A stretch of DNA of 64,000 nt from Schizochytrium sp. CCTCC M209059. Lineage: Eukaryota; Sar; Bigyra; Thraustochytrida; Thraustochytriidae. The notes below the pieces were generated by a model that made no database searches, was not told the origin of the DNA, and saw only the letters and a list, made by a program, of their open reading frames with translations. The DNA lies in the NCBI GenBank assembly GCA_000818945.1, contig KN805384.1, positions 461,681-525,680 on the forward strand. Reading direction: 5' to 3'. Positions 48,789-59,500 of the stretch are shown here, in pieces (within the stretch, counting starts at the first letter, position 1; each line of letters begins with the position of its first letter). Position numbers and translations under genes: made by a program.

Positions 48789-49535
48789 TAAGGCAGGTCC
48801 GTATCCATCGACTATGCATGGCCTATCGATTCCGTCCACGCGCCTGCTTAGAGAAGGCTAGTTCGCTAGAACGGTCGAAGTTCGACCACAAAAAGCTGCG
48901 TCGTCTTCCATATGACGCGCATCACAACTATTTGCTTACTTTTACTTTCCAACATTCAGATCATTTGGTCCGTGTTGTGTATAGATCACCAATCCCTCCT
49001 CTATTCAAAGCAATTTTCATCAGTCCTTTCAATTTTCTACAATACAACGACTTCAGACCATTCAGTCCCCGCAAAAAAAATCATGATCAGACGCTTTCAG
49101 TCCTGTGGCCCCATGCGCCACACTCTCACACATTTCACAAGAGAGAGAGTGGGAGAAAGAGAGAAGGTTACGTACGTAGTACGTAGGAGGTCGCAGTTGC
49201 GCAACCCTTTTCGTGTCTGCGCAACTCTTTTCCAGCGGCCGTTGTCGCAAGACGACCTCGCGCCTTTGTAGACAGATGCTGATCGTGGGCGCGCTCGGCC
49301 AGCCGGCGGGTAGCAAGCGAGCTGGCGCCTGGCGCGAGCATCCTCGCGCTCGGTTCCGCATCCTTTGGATCAGGGCGCCCAGAAGCAAGCTTGTACATCT
49401 GAGGCGGCCCCGTTTATTCGAGCCGAGAAAGACTAGACCCTTGTCGGTCATCCGGGCCGTCGTGCTCGGCTCGAAGTCTCTCTCGCGCAACGCGGCGTGG
49501 CACATCGCATTGTTCACGTGGATAAAGTCGAGATA

Positions 49536-52500
49536 ATGGCGAGCTCGCCGACGCACGCACGACGCGGTCTACGCCTTGAACGCGTTCTTGGCATGAGCGC
49601 GACCAGCAGAAATTGCGTCGCCGTGAACCCAGCGGACGAACACGAGGTTGCCTATCCTGCGGGCTGCGTTGTGGTGCTCTACTGCTCGAAATTGGAGAAA
49701 CAACGCGCGTACATGCGCATGGCTAAACCTGTAGCTTGTCTCGCATACTCGCGGGATGGCAAGTTTCTGGCCGTCGGTGAAAAGGGCCACAATCCGGCCA
49801 TTACCGTATGGGACGTTGCGAGTCACGTGCGCGTGGCAGAGCTTAAAGGTCATAGATTTGGCGTCTCCTGCCTAAGCTTTGGGCCCAATGGCAAACGTCT
49901 CGCTTCGGTTGGCTTTGAGCACGATGGTACCCTCGTGCTTTGGGACTGGCCCAAGGAAAGGGCACAGACCAAAGTCAAACTCACCGAAACGGTTCTCGCC
50001 ATCGACTTTCACGCAAAGGGACACACGCTGGTCTCAGCAGGCGAAAAGCACGTTCGGTTCTGGGAAATTGTAGAGACCCTGGGCACGGATCCCGATTCAG
50101 ACACACAGGAGGGACACAGAGCAGAAAATACAGTGGAGGCCTCCACTTCTGTGGTGAGCCTTGAGGAGCATCAAGCGGGCATCATGCCTGACTACAAGGA
50201 TGCCACGTTTACGGACGTGGTGTGCGACCGCGACGCGTCAAACGGCAGCACCTATCTGGTCTCACGTTGTGGGTCCCTCATTTGCCTTGGCTCGAACCGT
50301 CTCATGGAGAAGTGGGTATATCTCGAGGCCGAGAGCGCATTCAGCGTCTCGCTGAGCCAGGGCAAGCTCTTGTGCGCATGCTCGGCGGGGACGATTCGGG
50401 TCTTTGAAGCTGACACTTTTGACTTTGTGGCGACGCTGCCTCTGCCAGAGCTCGGTGGTCCCAGAGTGGCATCGATTAGCGATGGAAGTGCGACCGTGCC
50501 GTCCAGAGAGAAAAGTGACAATGGTGATGACGATGACAATGACGAATGTCGGAGCTCAAATGATACGCTCGGCGCTATTTGGGCAGCGCAAGGAACCCAA
50601 GTGGTGAGCCTCTATAGCGATCGCAAATTTTACGTTTGGGACGCGAGTAATCTCGATGCGGTGCGACCCAAAGCGCGTCTGCTTGCGCACCCGACGAGCG
50701 TCACGGGGGTAGCAAGCATGCGTACGGGCGTCATTGCCACGTGTGCAGACGACACGAGGCTCCGTTTTTGGCGCGTTGGCAGCTTTTCGTCCAAGAAAAA
50801 GTCCCGCACCCTGCAAGGGCCTCAATGGGATAATCCGTTGAGTCAGGAGCTCCTTCGCGAGCTGGACCTGGGACCTGGCCCGGGATTTCGGTCGTTGGCC
50901 CTCTCGGCCGACAGCCAGCTCGTTGCAGCTGGCGATCGAAATGGTGGTCTGGTCATTTATGATCTTGAAGCCGACGTTTGCGTACTGCGCGACGCCAAGG
51001 CGCACGCTGGAGAAATCCTCAATGTGGTTTTTTCCCCTCGCATGCGGACGCGAGACGGCAAGGGAGAGAACCATTTTCTAGCCACGGCGGCACGCGATCG
51101 CGAGGTGCATATATACGAGCTACTCGGCGGTCTGGGGTCGCCCCGAGTGTCGGCCAAAGGGGCAGCACAAGGACTAACAAAGGCCAGACATGTGCAGACA
51201 CTCAAGGATCACTCAGCAATCGTAACAGCGGTGCGATTTTCGATCGATGGCGAGCGCTTACTGAGCACGGGCGGAGACAAGACCATTGTGCTTTCTGTGC
51301 TGGGTCTCGATGGGCGCTACGCCCGTCAAAAGTCGGTCAACGTGCCCTATGGGACAATTCATGATGTCGATGTGGACGCAAGCAACAAATACTTTTGCAC
51401 CTCGGGGCAAGATAAGAAGATCAACATTTGGTCGCTGAGCAACGGCAAGTCGATCCGCTCATACAAGCCTGAGGGGGACCCAGGAGAGCTCACCAAGGTG
51501 CTCCTCGACCCTGCGGGCATGTACTGTGCTACTGGATCGCACGATAAAGCGATACGACTGCTTGATTTCTATAGTGGGGACTGTTTGGCCAAGTCTGCGG
51601 GCCACGGCGAGCCTATTACGGGTCTTGCTTTTACTTCAGACTGCAAACGGCTCGTCTCTGTTTCGCGGGACGGATGTATCTTCGTGTGGCGTCTTGCGCC
51701 TGAAATTCACGCAGCGATCAAGGAACGCAAGCGCGAGCTTGACCATGAACGAGCGCTCGCATCCGCGAGCCAAGCCGAGGACCAGGAGAATGACAAGAAG
51801 GCGGCGCGCGCCGCCAACACGGGCGAAATGGCCGATCTAGGTCTGGCTTCAGGGGAGGCGACTGAGGACGCAGATCAGGACGAAAGCTTATTCTTTGCGC
51901 GCTCACAGCTCCCAACCTGGGCGAAGACACGGCCGAGACGCGATGAAGGCTCCGCTGGCGGCGACGATGAGGACTTGGACTCGTCAGAAGAGGGAAATGT
52001 TGGTGAACTTGACGAACGCGAAGGCCAATGGGATAGTCGTGCGCGCAGCCATCAAAACGGCGAGAATGCACGACTTGAACAAGAAGACAATCATGACGAT
52101 AAGGATGAAGATGAAGAGGATGGAGAAGAAGAAGATGAAGAAGAAGAAGAAGAAGACGAAGAAGAAGAAGAAGAGCGAAAGGAAGCCACAGCTGCGGAGC
52201 AGGATGACGAAAAATCCCTTGAATTGGGCGATCTTGCGACGACATCTCCGACGTCTCGCGACGAAGAGCCAGATAATGGTCGTCGCAGCCAAAGCGATGA
52301 TGATTCCGACGAGGAGGGAGGAAGAGATGCTGAGACGTCCCGCCAGGCACTCGGGCGAGCTGGAGATCGCGATGGCAAGAGCTCGCGCGCATCTCCGGCA
52401 AGCACGGATGCCATTCGATCGCTGGCACAAGAACGCGCCGCACTCAAACGCCAAGAGGCTCAGCAAGATACAGAAGACGCAGTAAAGCGTATGCGTGCCA

Positions 52501-53597
52501 AGCTGAAAACCATGGGATTACTCAAGGCGACCATTGAGCTCAAGAAGGAGAAGCAGCGCGAACGCATGCAGCATGACAGACACCGGCAGGATGAAGGCGG
52601 TGCTTCCCATGTTGAAAGTGGAGCAGAGAAAGAGTCGGATACTGAGGCAAATACTCTGGCGTCCGGGGCGCCATCTTCAAGTACGCGGGCTAAACCGCGG
52701 CCCCTATCGACTGCTGTTGCATGGGATGAAGCTGGAGTTATCATGTCACCCTTAGGATCTGGACGCGCACGCGCGGCAGTCTTTCGTGAGCGTATCGAGG
52801 AGGATGATGCAATTTTCCCACCGCCAGCACCGCTCGAACCGCCAACGCCGCTTTCCCCCAAGGGCAGGCAGCCGGACCGGAGTCCTCGACGCGCCCACGC
52901 AGTACCATCACTCGTCCCGGTGCCGGAGGAGGTATTAACAGCACCGACGCTAGAGGATTTACCGTCAACATCAACGTATTCGGGCGCAACCGGACACAGA
53001 ATGCGCAAGGATCAACTTGCAACGGGGCAAAAATCCATGGCTGCGTCGACGCTGAGGCCGGGGACCTCGAACACACAAAGTTCGACACTGTCATCGGGAA
53101 GCACAATGGGAGCGCCGCTTCGATCGGCGGAAGAGGCACGTAGCGCGTGTGAGCTTGCACTGAATCAAGTGCGTGCTGCACTGTCGCACACGGCCGAGGT
53201 CTTTCGCCAGGTCGAGTCGCTCGATGCAAACTTGACGGAGTCATTGACGAGGAGTCAAGGCGCCGATGCTTTTGCAGCAACAGTATTGGAGACCTCGCGA
53301 TCTCATGTGCGGGATTTGATGACAGACTTCAAGTCGCAGCTCAACTCAGTTGTGTCGCACGAGGTGAGCTCGATCACATCTGCACAAGGCGGAGGTATGC
53401 CTTCTGCATTTCCGGCTGATGGAAACGGTAGCAGCAGCTCCGCCAATGCATCGCACAATCCGTTGAATCGATCAATGTTTTTGGGCAGCATGCCAAGCGT
53501 GACGAGCTCGGAAATGGCTGCGGTAATGGACAAACTCACAAACCTTACCTCTCTGCTCGAGCAGCAAGTTTCGCGCAAGTCATCTTCGGGCGAGTAA
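49536..53597 (+). CDS. WD-repeat protein of the WDR62/MAPKBP1 (MABP1) family
   Basis: 1353 residues from the ATG at 49536; the frame's earlier codon at 49497 is GTG. Residues ~15-740 hold two WD40 propellers. The N-terminus LRLERVLGMSATSRNCVAV..EHEVAYPAGCVVVLY and then GKFLAVGEKGHNPAITVWDV closely follow animal WDR62/MAPKBP1 (LEKVLGLTASS...YPAGCVVVL...GESGHMPAVRVWDV). Further WD blades include HRFGVSCLSFGPNGKRLASVGFEHDG, HDKAIRLLDFYSGDCL and GLAFTSDCKRLVSVSRDGCIFVW. After the propellers come charged linkers with a Glu/Asp tract (~850-885, nucleotides 52090-52180), a basic helix (EDAVKRMRAKLKTMG) and a Ser/Thr-rich tail ending in a coiled coil (MDKLTNLTSLLEQQV). Animal homologues scaffold JNK signalling and centrosome/spindle-pole function. 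A basal-body role here is inference. Confidence 0.88.
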   Translation: MASSPTHARRGLRLERVLGMSATSRNCVAVNPADEHEVAYPAGCVVVLYCSKLEKQRAYMRMAKPVACLAYSRDGKFLAVGEKGHNPAITVWDVASHVRVAELKGHRFGVSCLSFGPNGKRLASVGFEHDGTLVLWDWPKERAQTKVKLTETVLAIDFHAKGHTLVSAGEKHVRFWEIVETLGTDPDSDTQEGHRAENTVEASTSVVSLEEHQAGIMPDYKDATFTDVVCDRDASNGSTYLVSRCGSLICLGSNRLMEKWVYLEAESAFSVSLSQGKLLCACSAGTIRVFEADTFDFVATLPLPELGGPRVASISDGSATVPSREKSDNGDDDDNDECRSSNDTLGAIWAAQGTQVVSLYSDRKFYVWDASNLDAVRPKARLLAHPTSVTGVASMRTGVIATCADDTRLRFWRVGSFSSKKKSRTLQGPQWDNPLSQELLRELDLGPGPGFRSLALSADSQLVAAGDRNGGLVIYDLEADVCVLRDAKAHAGEILNVVFSPRMRTRDGKGENHFLATAARDREVHIYELLGGLGSPRVSAKGAAQGLTKARHVQTLKDHSAIVTAVRFSIDGERLLSTGGDKTIVLSVLGLDGRYARQKSVNVPYGTIHDVDVDASNKYFCTSGQDKKINIWSLSNGKSIRSYKPEGDPGELTKVLLDPAGMYCATGSHDKAIRLLDFYSGDCLAKSAGHGEPITGLAFTSDCKRLVSVSRDGCIFVWRLAPEIHAAIKERKRELDHERALASASQAEDQENDKKAARAANTGEMADLGLASGEATEDADQDESLFFARSQLPTWAKTRPRRDEGSAGGDDEDLDSSEEGNVGELDEREGQWDSRARSHQNGENARLEQEDNHDDKDEDEEDGEEEDEEEEEEDEEEEEERKEATAAEQDDEKSLELGDLATTSPTSRDEEPDNGRRSQSDDDSDEEGGRDAETSRQALGRAGDRDGKSSRASPASTDAIRSLAQERAALKRQEAQQDTEDAVKRMRAKLKTMGLLKATIELKKEKQRERMQHDRHRQDEGGASHVESGAEKESDTEANTLASGAPSSSTRAKPRPLSTAVAWDEAGVIMSPLGSGRARAAVFRERIEEDDAIFPPPAPLEPPTPLSPKGRQPDRSPRRAHAVPSLVPVPEEVLTAPTLEDLPSTSTYSGATGHRMRKDQLATGQKSMAASTLRPGTSNTQSSTLSSGSTMGAPLRSAEEARSACELALNQVRAALSHTAEVFRQVESLDANLTESLTRSQGADAFAATVLETSRSHVRDLMTDFKSQLNSVVSHEVSSITSAQGGGMPSAFPADGNGSSSSANASHNPLNRSMFLGSMPSVTSSEMAAVMDKLTNLTSLLEQQVSRKSSSGE
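52090..52182 (+). repeat. In-frame acidic (GAA/GAT)n coding tract
   Basis: GAAGAAGAAGAT-type purine-rich repeat encoding about 30 Glu/Asp residues in the WD-repeat protein. Confidence 0.85.
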
Positions 53598-53939
53598 ATT
53601 ATTTTTTTTTCCTAGTAGCTCTGGCTCTCCAATGGATAGGCCGAAATGAGTATCGAAAAGTTCTGTTTTCTTTTCTGTTTTGGGTTCTTGTTCCTTTTCG
53701 GGCGTCGGCGTAGATGATAAGCTGATAGAAGAAAAAGTTTGTTAATTGTGTTTCAGTGAAGAAATGGGCCTACTGGAGCTGCTGCTCGTTCTTCAAAAAA
53801 GCCGTCACTGAGATGAAGTGAAATCGATTGTGGTGCTCCAAATCATGCCGCTACGGGCAACGAAGCAGACGACAAGGATCTAAACTTGGAGCTTGCTGGA
53901 TAAAAGAAGAGAGACTGACGAGAAGCCTGGGATTGTTGT
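53598..53939. other. Convergent 3' intergenic region
   Basis: Between the WD-repeat and GUCD1-like genes. AT-rich, no gene seen. Confidence 0.4.
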
Positions 53940-54743
53940 TTACAGGTGCGAAAGGTCCTCGCCAAGGACAAGGATGTCGTCGTCGGTTCCTGGGGCGCTG
54001 CGCGCACGCTCGAGCACGTCTTCATGCACCATTGTGCTTGGACGGGAGGAAGCCGGGTCGCGCACTTCGTAAAAGGGCGCTATGTAGCCGATGACGAGTA
54101 GATAATGGCCAGCAAATTGGTGGCCTGCAACAGCAGACACGACAAAATCGAGGACTTTTCGGCCGTAGGACCTTTCGGCGTTGCGGAGGACTGTGACATC
54201 AACGAGCACGATTGCCATTTGAAGTGCATTGGTAGAGACGATGCTCTGGAGCTCAGCACGTGGCAGCGGACGTTCATCGATACGGATGCCGGCTTCTGCG
54301 GCCCTTTCGAAGCGAGCGTTGACGCGGGCTTGGTCGCTCTCGACCTCTTTATAAAAGTCCATGCCGCTGTATTCGCGGGTGTCAACACGGGTACTTGTCG
54401 TGTACATGACGAGGGGGATGCCGAGTTCTCTAATTGCGAAGGCGAGGTCGATCGTCCACACGGACCGCGTCTGTACGAGCTGCTCGAGCGCGGGATTGGT
54501 CAGTTTGCTCGCCTCGACCTCTGGTCGCAGAGCGCCGGTGGCCATCTTGACACACGCGAGGCCACAGTCCCAATTTTCCTCTTGTTGCACGAAAGGTACA
54601 AGAGGGACTCGAGGAGCGGGAGCGGGGCCGCAGGCGTCGTCGTTGGCCCCGTCCGCGCCGCTGCCGGCAACATCGCTCCCGCTGCCCATCGCGCGTTCGC
54701 TACGTTGCGCAAGTTTTGCGTTCTGCCTGCTTTTCTCTCTCAT
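53940..54743 (-). CDS. GUCD1: GUCD1-like protein (guanylyl cyclase domain-containing 1 family)
   Basis: 267 residues from the ATG at 54743 (the frame opens with GTG; another Met at 54689 could be the start). The core matches the GUCD1 / plant 'guanylyl cyclase 1' family: VPFVQQEENWDCGLACVKM, RSVWTIDLAFAIRELG, the long helical ESDQARVNARFERAAEAGI, AIVLVDVTVL, GHYLLVIGYIAPFYEVRDPASS, and the terminal LERARSAPGTDDDILVL. The WDCGLAC and GHY blocks look like the Cys and His of a papain-like (peptidase C39-type) fold, so the cyclase label may be misleading. Whether it cleaves anything or makes cGMP is unsettled for the family. The first ~50 residues are disordered and Gly/Ala-rich. Confidence 0.88.
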   Translation of the reverse strand: MREKSRQNAKLAQRSERAMGSGSDVAGSGADGANDDACGPAPAPRVPLVPFVQQEENWDCGLACVKMATGALRPEVEASKLTNPALEQLVQTRSVWTIDLAFAIRELGIPLVMYTTSTRVDTREYSGMDFYKEVESDQARVNARFERAAEAGIRIDERPLPRAELQSIVSTNALQMAIVLVDVTVLRNAERSYGRKVLDFVVSAVAGHQFAGHYLLVIGYIAPFYEVRDPASSRPSTMVHEDVLERARSAPGTDDDILVLGEDLSHL

Positions 54744-55880
54744 GCACCACCTCCTTCGTCTTGACACACCATGCCTTTCCTTTCCTCTGTATTATTATTA
54801 TTATTATTGCTCTGTTGTCGTTGTCGTTGTCGCTGGTGCTGGTGGTGCTGGTGCTGGTGGTGCTGGTGCTGCTCTTTGTGTCGCTTGCTTTAGAGCGACG
54901 ACAGTAGGCAATGCTGGAGCATCTTGCTCAGCTCAAGACGCTAACCAAGCAAGCAAGTAAGGCTGCGATGAAGCGATGCATCAAGAACCTTAAACCTTAC
55001 AGTTAGTACCGATGGTGATGACGAAAAAGAGCATGAGCAGCTGGCTGATGATGGCGAGTTCAGGCAAACGAAAACGGCCCGAAAGAGGTGGTGCTTGTGC
55101 CTAATGGTGCGAATAGAGATGACGACTTTATCTCCATCTCTAGAGACTGTTTAAGGCAGACAAGGGAAGAAGACATGGGGCTTTTTGAGTCAAATACGTG
55201 ATCACCATCACACAACAAGAAATGCAACGTTGCGACAAGGGCTTTAGAGGTATAGCCTATCGAAGACAAATACTGTAAGGGGGGGGGAGGTGATAGTCTC
55301 AGAACTGCAATCAAAGTTTCACCGCATCGTCGAACAACAAACATGGAGTCGAAGCAGACGCGAAATATGTCTTATTTGCAGCAACAATCTTCTGAGGTTG
55401 CTCCACGCCATCCCTGCCGCTGTGGCCGACTGTGAACAGACTGACGACTCCCCTCTGTTCCATGACCCGCTGAATGACTGCAGCAGTTGCAGAGCAAACG
55501 ATGTGCCCTGTGCTGCGGTATACAGTGCGATTCCCTGGCTGTTAGGTCTGGGAACTAGCTTACTCCTACCATGAGGAAAGAGGTGTCCCGGCACGGTGTC
55601 CACCAAGGCGACTTTTGGTCCTCTTTGCGGACAAAGACAATATGAGTGCCTTCCTGTGCAGTAGTACGAGTGCGAACCCGAAACAATGGCCCTGCAGCCC
55701 AAGCAAGATTCTGGCGCGTGTCCAGCGTAGGACGTCCGCCGCCCTGTGTAGTTCGACACGTCTCGGGTTTACCTTGGGGTGTACTGTTAGGTTTCTATTC
55801 CACCGAAGCATGATCAACCCAATATAGAGTCTCCACATTGTGATTTTTGAAGACCATTACTAGCCCCAATTCGGGGAAAT
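54744..55880. other. Divergent intergenic region
   Basis: Promoters of the GUCD1-like and TPR genes. (ATT)n at 54790-54806 and a GTTGTC/TGCTGG-type repeat at 54813-54873. A small CCCCAATTCGGGG hairpin at 55863-55876 lies just before the TPR start codon. No supported gene. Confidence 0.4.
54790..54873. repeat. (ATT)n plus (GGTGCT)n-type repeats
   Basis: Six ATT triplets, a GTCGTT run, then alternating GGTGCTGGTGGTGCTGGTGCT. Confidence 0.8.
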
Positions 55881-58514
55881 ATGATGTCCCGTGGTGAGCA
55901 CAGTGCCCGCGCGAAAAGTGCTCGGAGATTGAGGCCTCAACGCGCACGTGCACAACGACTTGCAGTCTGTCGCATTGCTGGAGGCGAAGGTCTTCGACGC
56001 ACGATGCCGCGAAGGGCGACGGAGCAAAACAAGAACGCAGCGAGGGCGGGCAAGGGTCCAGAGGAGACGCGAGACGCAAGCAGCATGAAAAGGTGGAGCA
56101 AGCGGCTGTCGCGGCTGCGCGGCGTGCGGCGTGGCGGCTCGGTGGTGGGACTCGCTGGCCATAAGGAGTGGCTGGAGGATGTCGGAGAGCTTATGGAGAA
56201 CGACGGCGTATTTCGAACAATATCCGTCGCGCGGCTCTGTGAGGTCCTCGATGATGAAGACCTTGGCCCGCGCGAGCTGTTTTTGACGCAGGACGGCGTC
56301 ACCGTTCGCGTCGTAGAGGAAAAGAATGATAAGCAAGTGGTTGTCACGGACAATCTGGGACGGTCCACGCAGACGATGATCAAGGCCAGGCTCGAGGCCA
56401 AGCCGCGGGACGCGTGGACGCTGCGCGATGTACGTGATTTTGTGGTGAGGGATGACATCGTTGGCACAGAATCGTTCATGGACGTGAGCTCGGACCTGGA
56501 CAGTGGATGCGTCGCGGACAGCTTCGTGGGAACTTTGGTGATCCACGCCGGCGCCGAAGTGACTGTTTTCCGTGATCTTTTGGACGCGCTCTTGAAACAC
56601 TTTCATGGGCGGGACCTGGACAGCGCCTTTGTGTGGATTGATATTTTCGCCGAGCCAGCAGACTGCGACTGGACTGGTGATGCGGACATGGGTCTTATCA
56701 AGGATATGCAGCAAGTTGCACCGCGCTTTGAGGAGGTTGTCTTGCACATACCTACGCAACGAGTACAAAGGCCAAGTTCACTTTCAAAGCGAGGGGGTAA
56801 GGGCCTGCCCACGGTGTTTGCCTCTGATCCGGGCGCAGGGCAGGAAGGGGAGGAGGCGAGCAATGAAGGCGCAGGCCTCGAGGTGGTGATGCATTGTCCA
56901 TTTGCTCTGTGGCAAATGTATTGTGCTGTGCAGCAAAAAGCGACCTTTGCCGTGGCTCTTGCATCGCGCGAAGCGCAAGATGCCTTTGTGGCGCAAGAAC
57001 TGCGCACGCCGACGCGCATCACGGCCCAATTTTCGGCGTTGGCGAGCAAGGCGCTTTTGCATGCTGCAAATGAGCTCGTCCCTGGCGGCGCGAACACTGT
57101 GGACGAGGCTGCAGGTCGACCGATCGAGGATTGGCTTATGCGCAGCGCAGACGAGACAATGCGTGCGTTGCGTATCAAGGCATACGGGATCAAGAGCGGA
57201 AGAAGCCTTCAAGAAAAGGACGCCAATCAAGACCATGGACAAGACCAGCAAGACGTTGACGATGATGAGGACGACGGGAACCCGAAGAACAACTTTGCGT
57301 CGCGTGAGATTGTCGATGCGTCTGCCGCGATCCAGCTCGCGGAGCTTTTGGAGACCTGCGGTGCTGTGCTCTTGCGACGTGGCGCCGTGGACGAGGCCAC
57401 TCGGTATCTAGAGGAGGCGCTGAGCTTGCGGGAGAAAATGGACGGCGCCGAGGCAATGACGAGCGTGTCTGCGGCCATTGGCTTGGGTCGTTGCCAGGCC
57501 GCTGCGGGCAAGCTTCGCAAGGCACAAATCACTCTGGAGGATGCGCTTGCGAATCTGGATGCCAGCGCAGACCCAGGGTTGCGTGGACGTGCCCTGCTGG
57601 CATTGGGCCTCGTTTTGCATCGCTCTAACGCCCTGGACGAAGCCCTTGGGCGGTTGATGCAAGCGCTGCAGACGCTTGATCCGGAAGACATTCAGGAGCG
57701 CACGGAGCGCACAGAGGTCGTGCTCGCCATTGCGGCGGTGCTCAATGAGCTGGCGCGACCCGAAGAAGCGATATTCGTGTTTGACCAGGCGCTGGATGCC
57801 GTGCGTGCGACGGAAGGCTTGTCGAGTTTAGAGGGCGCGCGAGCTTTCTGCGCGGTGGTGACGCAAAAGGCGGAGGTCTTGCGTGGACAGGGCCTGCACA
57901 CGGATGCGCTCGGGACGCTGGAGGACGCCATCGCCGAGGTACAGACGTCGAGCGCCTCGGTGCCCGGGCTCGTGGACCTGTATAGCGCGGCGGCCGAGAC
58001 CTTGGAGAGACTTGGGTACTTTTCCGAGGCCCAGGAGCGCTACACGGAGGCGGTGCGGCTGACGCTGGCTGTGGACCCGGTGAACCGGCAGGCGCTGGGT
58101 CTTCTGACGCGGCTCGGGCGTTTGCTGGCGTCGACGGGGCAGTCTTCGCTGGCGCTGGAGAAGCTGGGCGCGGCGCACGAGCTCGCGCTCAAGCACTTTG
58201 GCAAGGGGAGTTTGGAGCTCGCGGAGGTTCGCGTAATTCTCGGCTCGGTGCTGCTCGCCATGGGCGACCACGAGCGCGCTGGTCGCGAGCTGCGTGCGGC
58301 GCTTGCAATGCTGAAGCGTCTACGAGGCCACGGCAGTCTCGAGGTGGGCGAGGCCCTTGAAGCTTTGGCGTCCGTCAGCCTGGCGCAGGGCGAGGCCACC
58401 CGGGCGCGCGACTACCTTGAAAATGCCCATGGCGTCTTTGCAGAGGTCCTTGGCTCGGACGACGTCCGCGTCGCGAGCCTGGCTGCGCGCATCCAGGACC
58501 TCGAGGCGGCTTGA
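55881..58514 (+). CDS. TPR protein with a TIR-like N-terminal region
   Basis: Up to 877 residues. ATGs lie at 55881/55884, 56004 and 56085; the first ~68 residues are Arg-rich, so 56085 is also a fair start. Residues ~215-405 look like a domain common in protist TPR proteins, distantly TIR-like: an opening strand (GTLVIHAGAEVTVFRDLLDALL), a second (DSAFVWIDIFAEP), a third (FEEVVLHIP), then LEVVMHCPFALWQMYCAVQQK and FAVALASREAQDAFV. The opening is usually '(F/I)SHAW' and the second 'W.DIF..NQH'. Here it is IHAG and IDIFAEP, so the site is altered. Residues ~475-877 carry tandem TPR units of the kinesin-light-chain type (AVLLRRGAVDEATRYLEEALSL ... LERLGYFSEAQERYTEAV ... LLAMGDHERAGRELRAAL). Probable role: protein-interaction scaffold or signalling. 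Confidence 0.75.
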   Translation: MMSRGEHSARAKSARRLRPQRARAQRLAVCRIAGGEGLRRTMPRRATEQNKNAARAGKGPEETRDASSMKRWSKRLSRLRGVRRGGSVVGLAGHKEWLEDVGELMENDGVFRTISVARLCEVLDDEDLGPRELFLTQDGVTVRVVEEKNDKQVVVTDNLGRSTQTMIKARLEAKPRDAWTLRDVRDFVVRDDIVGTESFMDVSSDLDSGCVADSFVGTLVIHAGAEVTVFRDLLDALLKHFHGRDLDSAFVWIDIFAEPADCDWTGDADMGLIKDMQQVAPRFEEVVLHIPTQRVQRPSSLSKRGGKGLPTVFASDPGAGQEGEEASNEGAGLEVVMHCPFALWQMYCAVQQKATFAVALASREAQDAFVAQELRTPTRITAQFSALASKALLHAANELVPGGANTVDEAAGRPIEDWLMRSADETMRALRIKAYGIKSGRSLQEKDANQDHGQDQQDVDDDEDDGNPKNNFASREIVDASAAIQLAELLETCGAVLLRRGAVDEATRYLEEALSLREKMDGAEAMTSVSAAIGLGRCQAAAGKLRKAQITLEDALANLDASADPGLRGRALLALGLVLHRSNALDEALGRLMQALQTLDPEDIQERTERTEVVLAIAAVLNELARPEEAIFVFDQALDAVRATEGLSSLEGARAFCAVVTQKAEVLRGQGLHTDALGTLEDAIAEVQTSSASVPGLVDLYSAAAETLERLGYFSEAQERYTEAVRLTLAVDPVNRQALGLLTRLGRLLASTGQSSLALEKLGAAHELALKHFGKGSLELAEVRVILGSVLLAMGDHERAGRELRAALAMLKRLRGHGSLEVGEALEALASVSLAQGEATRARDYLENAHGVFAEVLGSDDVRVASLAARIQDLEAA

Positions 58515-58655
58515 TCGATGGCAAATGGCCGGGCAATGCCGATGTGAATGACGACGCCGTATGAGAGGTGGGATACGCTATGCTCCTTCCTACCAACAGA
58601 ACGATGGTGAGGCTTACCCTGCAAAATAAACCGACGGTTTTCGATGGCAATGATG

Positions 58656-58790
58656 TGTGGATGAATAGATGGATGGATGGATGGATGAATAGATGGATGA
58701 ATGGATGGATGAATAGATGGATGAATAGATGGATGAATAGATGGATGAATAGATGGATGAATGGATGGATGAATAGATGGATGAACGGGT
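58656..58790. repeat. (GGATGAATAGAT)n array
   Basis: Tandem 4-bp-based units GATG/GAAT/AGAT, making 12-bp higher-order copies over about 130 bp. Confidence 0.9.
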
Positions 58791-59148
58791 GGCCGCCATC
58801 GCCAGCGCAGCGATCGATCCAAACATGTATGATATGCACGTTGCGACAAAGAAGCTGTGCTGGCCCGATCGCTCGTGCCGTTGGGAGACCCGGAGACGAA
58901 TCAATCAATCGAGCGCGCGCGCGCGCGTGGAGCTTCTTCGTCACGTCGCCCTGCAAACGTAACGCATAGATAGCCCCGGCGCGTGACAAACATGCCGCGT
59001 CGATCCTTCTCTCTCTTTCTTACTCTCTCCCTCTCTCGCAGCCACACATCTGCTCTTATTCCATGCAATCTTTCGTGTTGCCTCGCCTCCATACGTAACC
59101 CCTTCCATCTCATGATCGCCAATCATGCCCTTGCGCGGAGAATACCGT

Positions 59149-59500
59149 CTTTCCTTTCCTTTCCTTTCCTTTCCTTTCCTTTCCTTTCCTTTCCTTTCCT
59201 TTCCTTTCCTTTCCTTTCCTTTCCTTTCCTTTCCTTTCCTTTCCTTTCCTTTCCTTTCCTTTCCTTTCCTTTCCTTTCCTTTCCTTTCCTTTCCTTTCCT
59301 TTCCTTTCCTTTCCTTTCCTTTCCTTTCCTTTCCTTTCCTTTCCTTTCCTTTCCTTTCCTTTCCTTTCCTTTCCTTTCCTTTCCTTTCCTTTCCTTTCCT
59401 TTCCTTTCCTTTCCTTTCCTTTCCTTTCCTTTCCTTTCCTTTCCTTTCCTTTCCTTTCCTTTCCTTTCCTTTCCTTTCCTTTCCTTCCCTTTCCTTTCCT
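59149..59500. repeat. (TTTCC)n pentanucleotide block, about 70 copies
   Basis: Near-perfect array with one short unit (TTCCTTCCC near 59483). Pure pyrimidine on the plus strand. All three frames are open in both directions, so it generates false FPFLS/GKERK-type frames. Confidence 0.97.

Larger units (their letters stand above)
48605..49535. other. Intergenic region with two microsatellites
   Basis: 3' UTR of the carboxypeptidase carrying (AAC)n and (GAA)n, then AT-rich DNA (48900-49080), then the promoter of the WD-repeat gene. No supported gene. Confidence 0.4.
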
